Assembly: GCA_050942925.1 (NCBI GenBank)
Contig: JBMNOF010000099.1
Coordinates: 1 to 6,935, forward strand
Source of the DNA: Spyradocola sp050942925
Lineage (GTDB): Bacteria > Bacillota > Clostridia > Christensenellales > UBA1750
DNA: 6,935 nucleotides
Direction: 5' to 3'
The notes under the pieces are model-generated. The model was not told where the DNA came from. It saw only the letters and a program-made list of their open reading frames with translations, and ran no database searches. A program made the position numbers and the translations under genes. Positions within the stretch are counted from its first letter, which is position 1, and every line of letters starts with the position of its first letter. Of the stretch, positions 6,790 through 6,935 are shown in pieces.

Positions 6790-6894
6790 CTAGGCCTCGG
6801 GCGGGGCGGCGTCCGCAGCGGCCGCCCGCTTTGGGCGCTGGATCGGGATGCGGACCGTAAACGTCGAGCCCTCCCCGAGCTTGGAGCGCTCCGC
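6790..6894 (-). pseudogene. Histidine kinase C-terminal fragment C
   Basis: The same 34-residue tail, ending APPEA and TAG, with ERSKLGEGSTFTVRIP (His to Arg before the G2 box). Upstream on the minus strand, after a short linker, is the T-tract and arm of a fourth hairpin, so this too is a detached 3' end. The intact kinase gene, if adjacent, lies beyond 6935. Confidence 0.7.
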
Positions 6895-6907
6895 CTGTCG
6901 CGGGCGC

Positions 6908-6935
6908 AAAACGGCCCGGCCCCCTCCCGGATTGG
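6908..6935 (-). terminator. Fourth array hairpin, cut by the window edge
   Basis: TTTT on the minus strand (6911-6908) and the arm 6913-6928 are identical in design to hairpin B; the loop begins at 6929 and the opposite arm lies outside the window. A fourth kinase tail, detached or belonging to the intact gene, should follow to the right. Confidence 0.6.

Larger units (their letters stand above)
6350..6935 (-). repeat. Tandem array of histidine-kinase 3' ends with terminator hairpins
   Basis: Three head-to-tail units and the start of a fourth run to the window edge. Each unit holds a nearly identical 106-bp segment ending in a TAG stop (minus-strand stops at 6422-6424, 6597-6599 and 6790-6792) and a long GC hairpin with a TTTT tract on the minus strand. 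Unit periods are 175 and 193 bp. Much of the 18-bp difference is an extra segment in the second linker (about 6703-6720), which also occurs at the left end of the array: 23 bp are identical between 6350-6372 and 6698-6720. The array continues past the right edge. Confidence 0.85.

Noticed and set aside
6322..6860. Open frames across the tail array on both strands
   Set aside because: They read through terminator stems and linkers, change frame relative to the kinase tails, and owe their length to the lack of stop codons in GC-rich repeats.
6350..6935. CRISPR-like array
   Set aside because: The units are 175-193 bp, contain coding-derived sequence and hairpin terminators, and have no short unique spacers.

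Overview
The window is a compact, GC-rich stretch of bacterial chromosome in which all five intact genes lie on the minus strand. Shine-Dalgarno sites (AAGGAGG-type), two TTG start codons, a clostridial-type sigma-A and the order dgt, dnaG, sigA, trmK, Nif3-like point to a high-GC member of the Firmicutes (Clostridia). The genus cannot be read from the sequence.

Transcription runs from right to left. From 6935 down to about 6350 there is a tandem array. Each unit holds the last 34 codons of a sensor histidine kinase gene (the G2-box end of the ATPase domain) followed by a terminator-like hairpin. Three tails and the start of a fourth hairpin are visible, and no complete kinase gene is in the window. 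Next comes a roughly 250-base leader (6102-6350), then dgt (dGTPase-like HD hydrolase, 5097-6101). An AT-richer 170-base gap with a candidate promoter leads to dnaG (primase, 3149-4927) and sigA (housekeeping sigma factor, 1918-3015). A 404-base intergenic block (1514-1917) follows. It is full of perfect hairpins and contains a run of 27 G. The last two genes, trmK (tRNA m1A22 methyltransferase, 830-1513) and a Nif3-like metal protein (93-833), overlap by four bases. Positions 1-92 hold no gene.

The genes are housekeeping: dNTP control (dgt), replication priming (dnaG), transcription initiation (sigA) and tRNA modification (trmK). The dnaG-sigA pairing is the classical macromolecular-synthesis arrangement, and trmK plus Nif3-like is its usual Firmicutes continuation. 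No mobile-element protein, CRISPR array, tRNA or rRNA was seen. The material most worth a second look is non-coding: the histidine-kinase tail array at the right edge and the hairpin/poly-G block between sigA and trmK.
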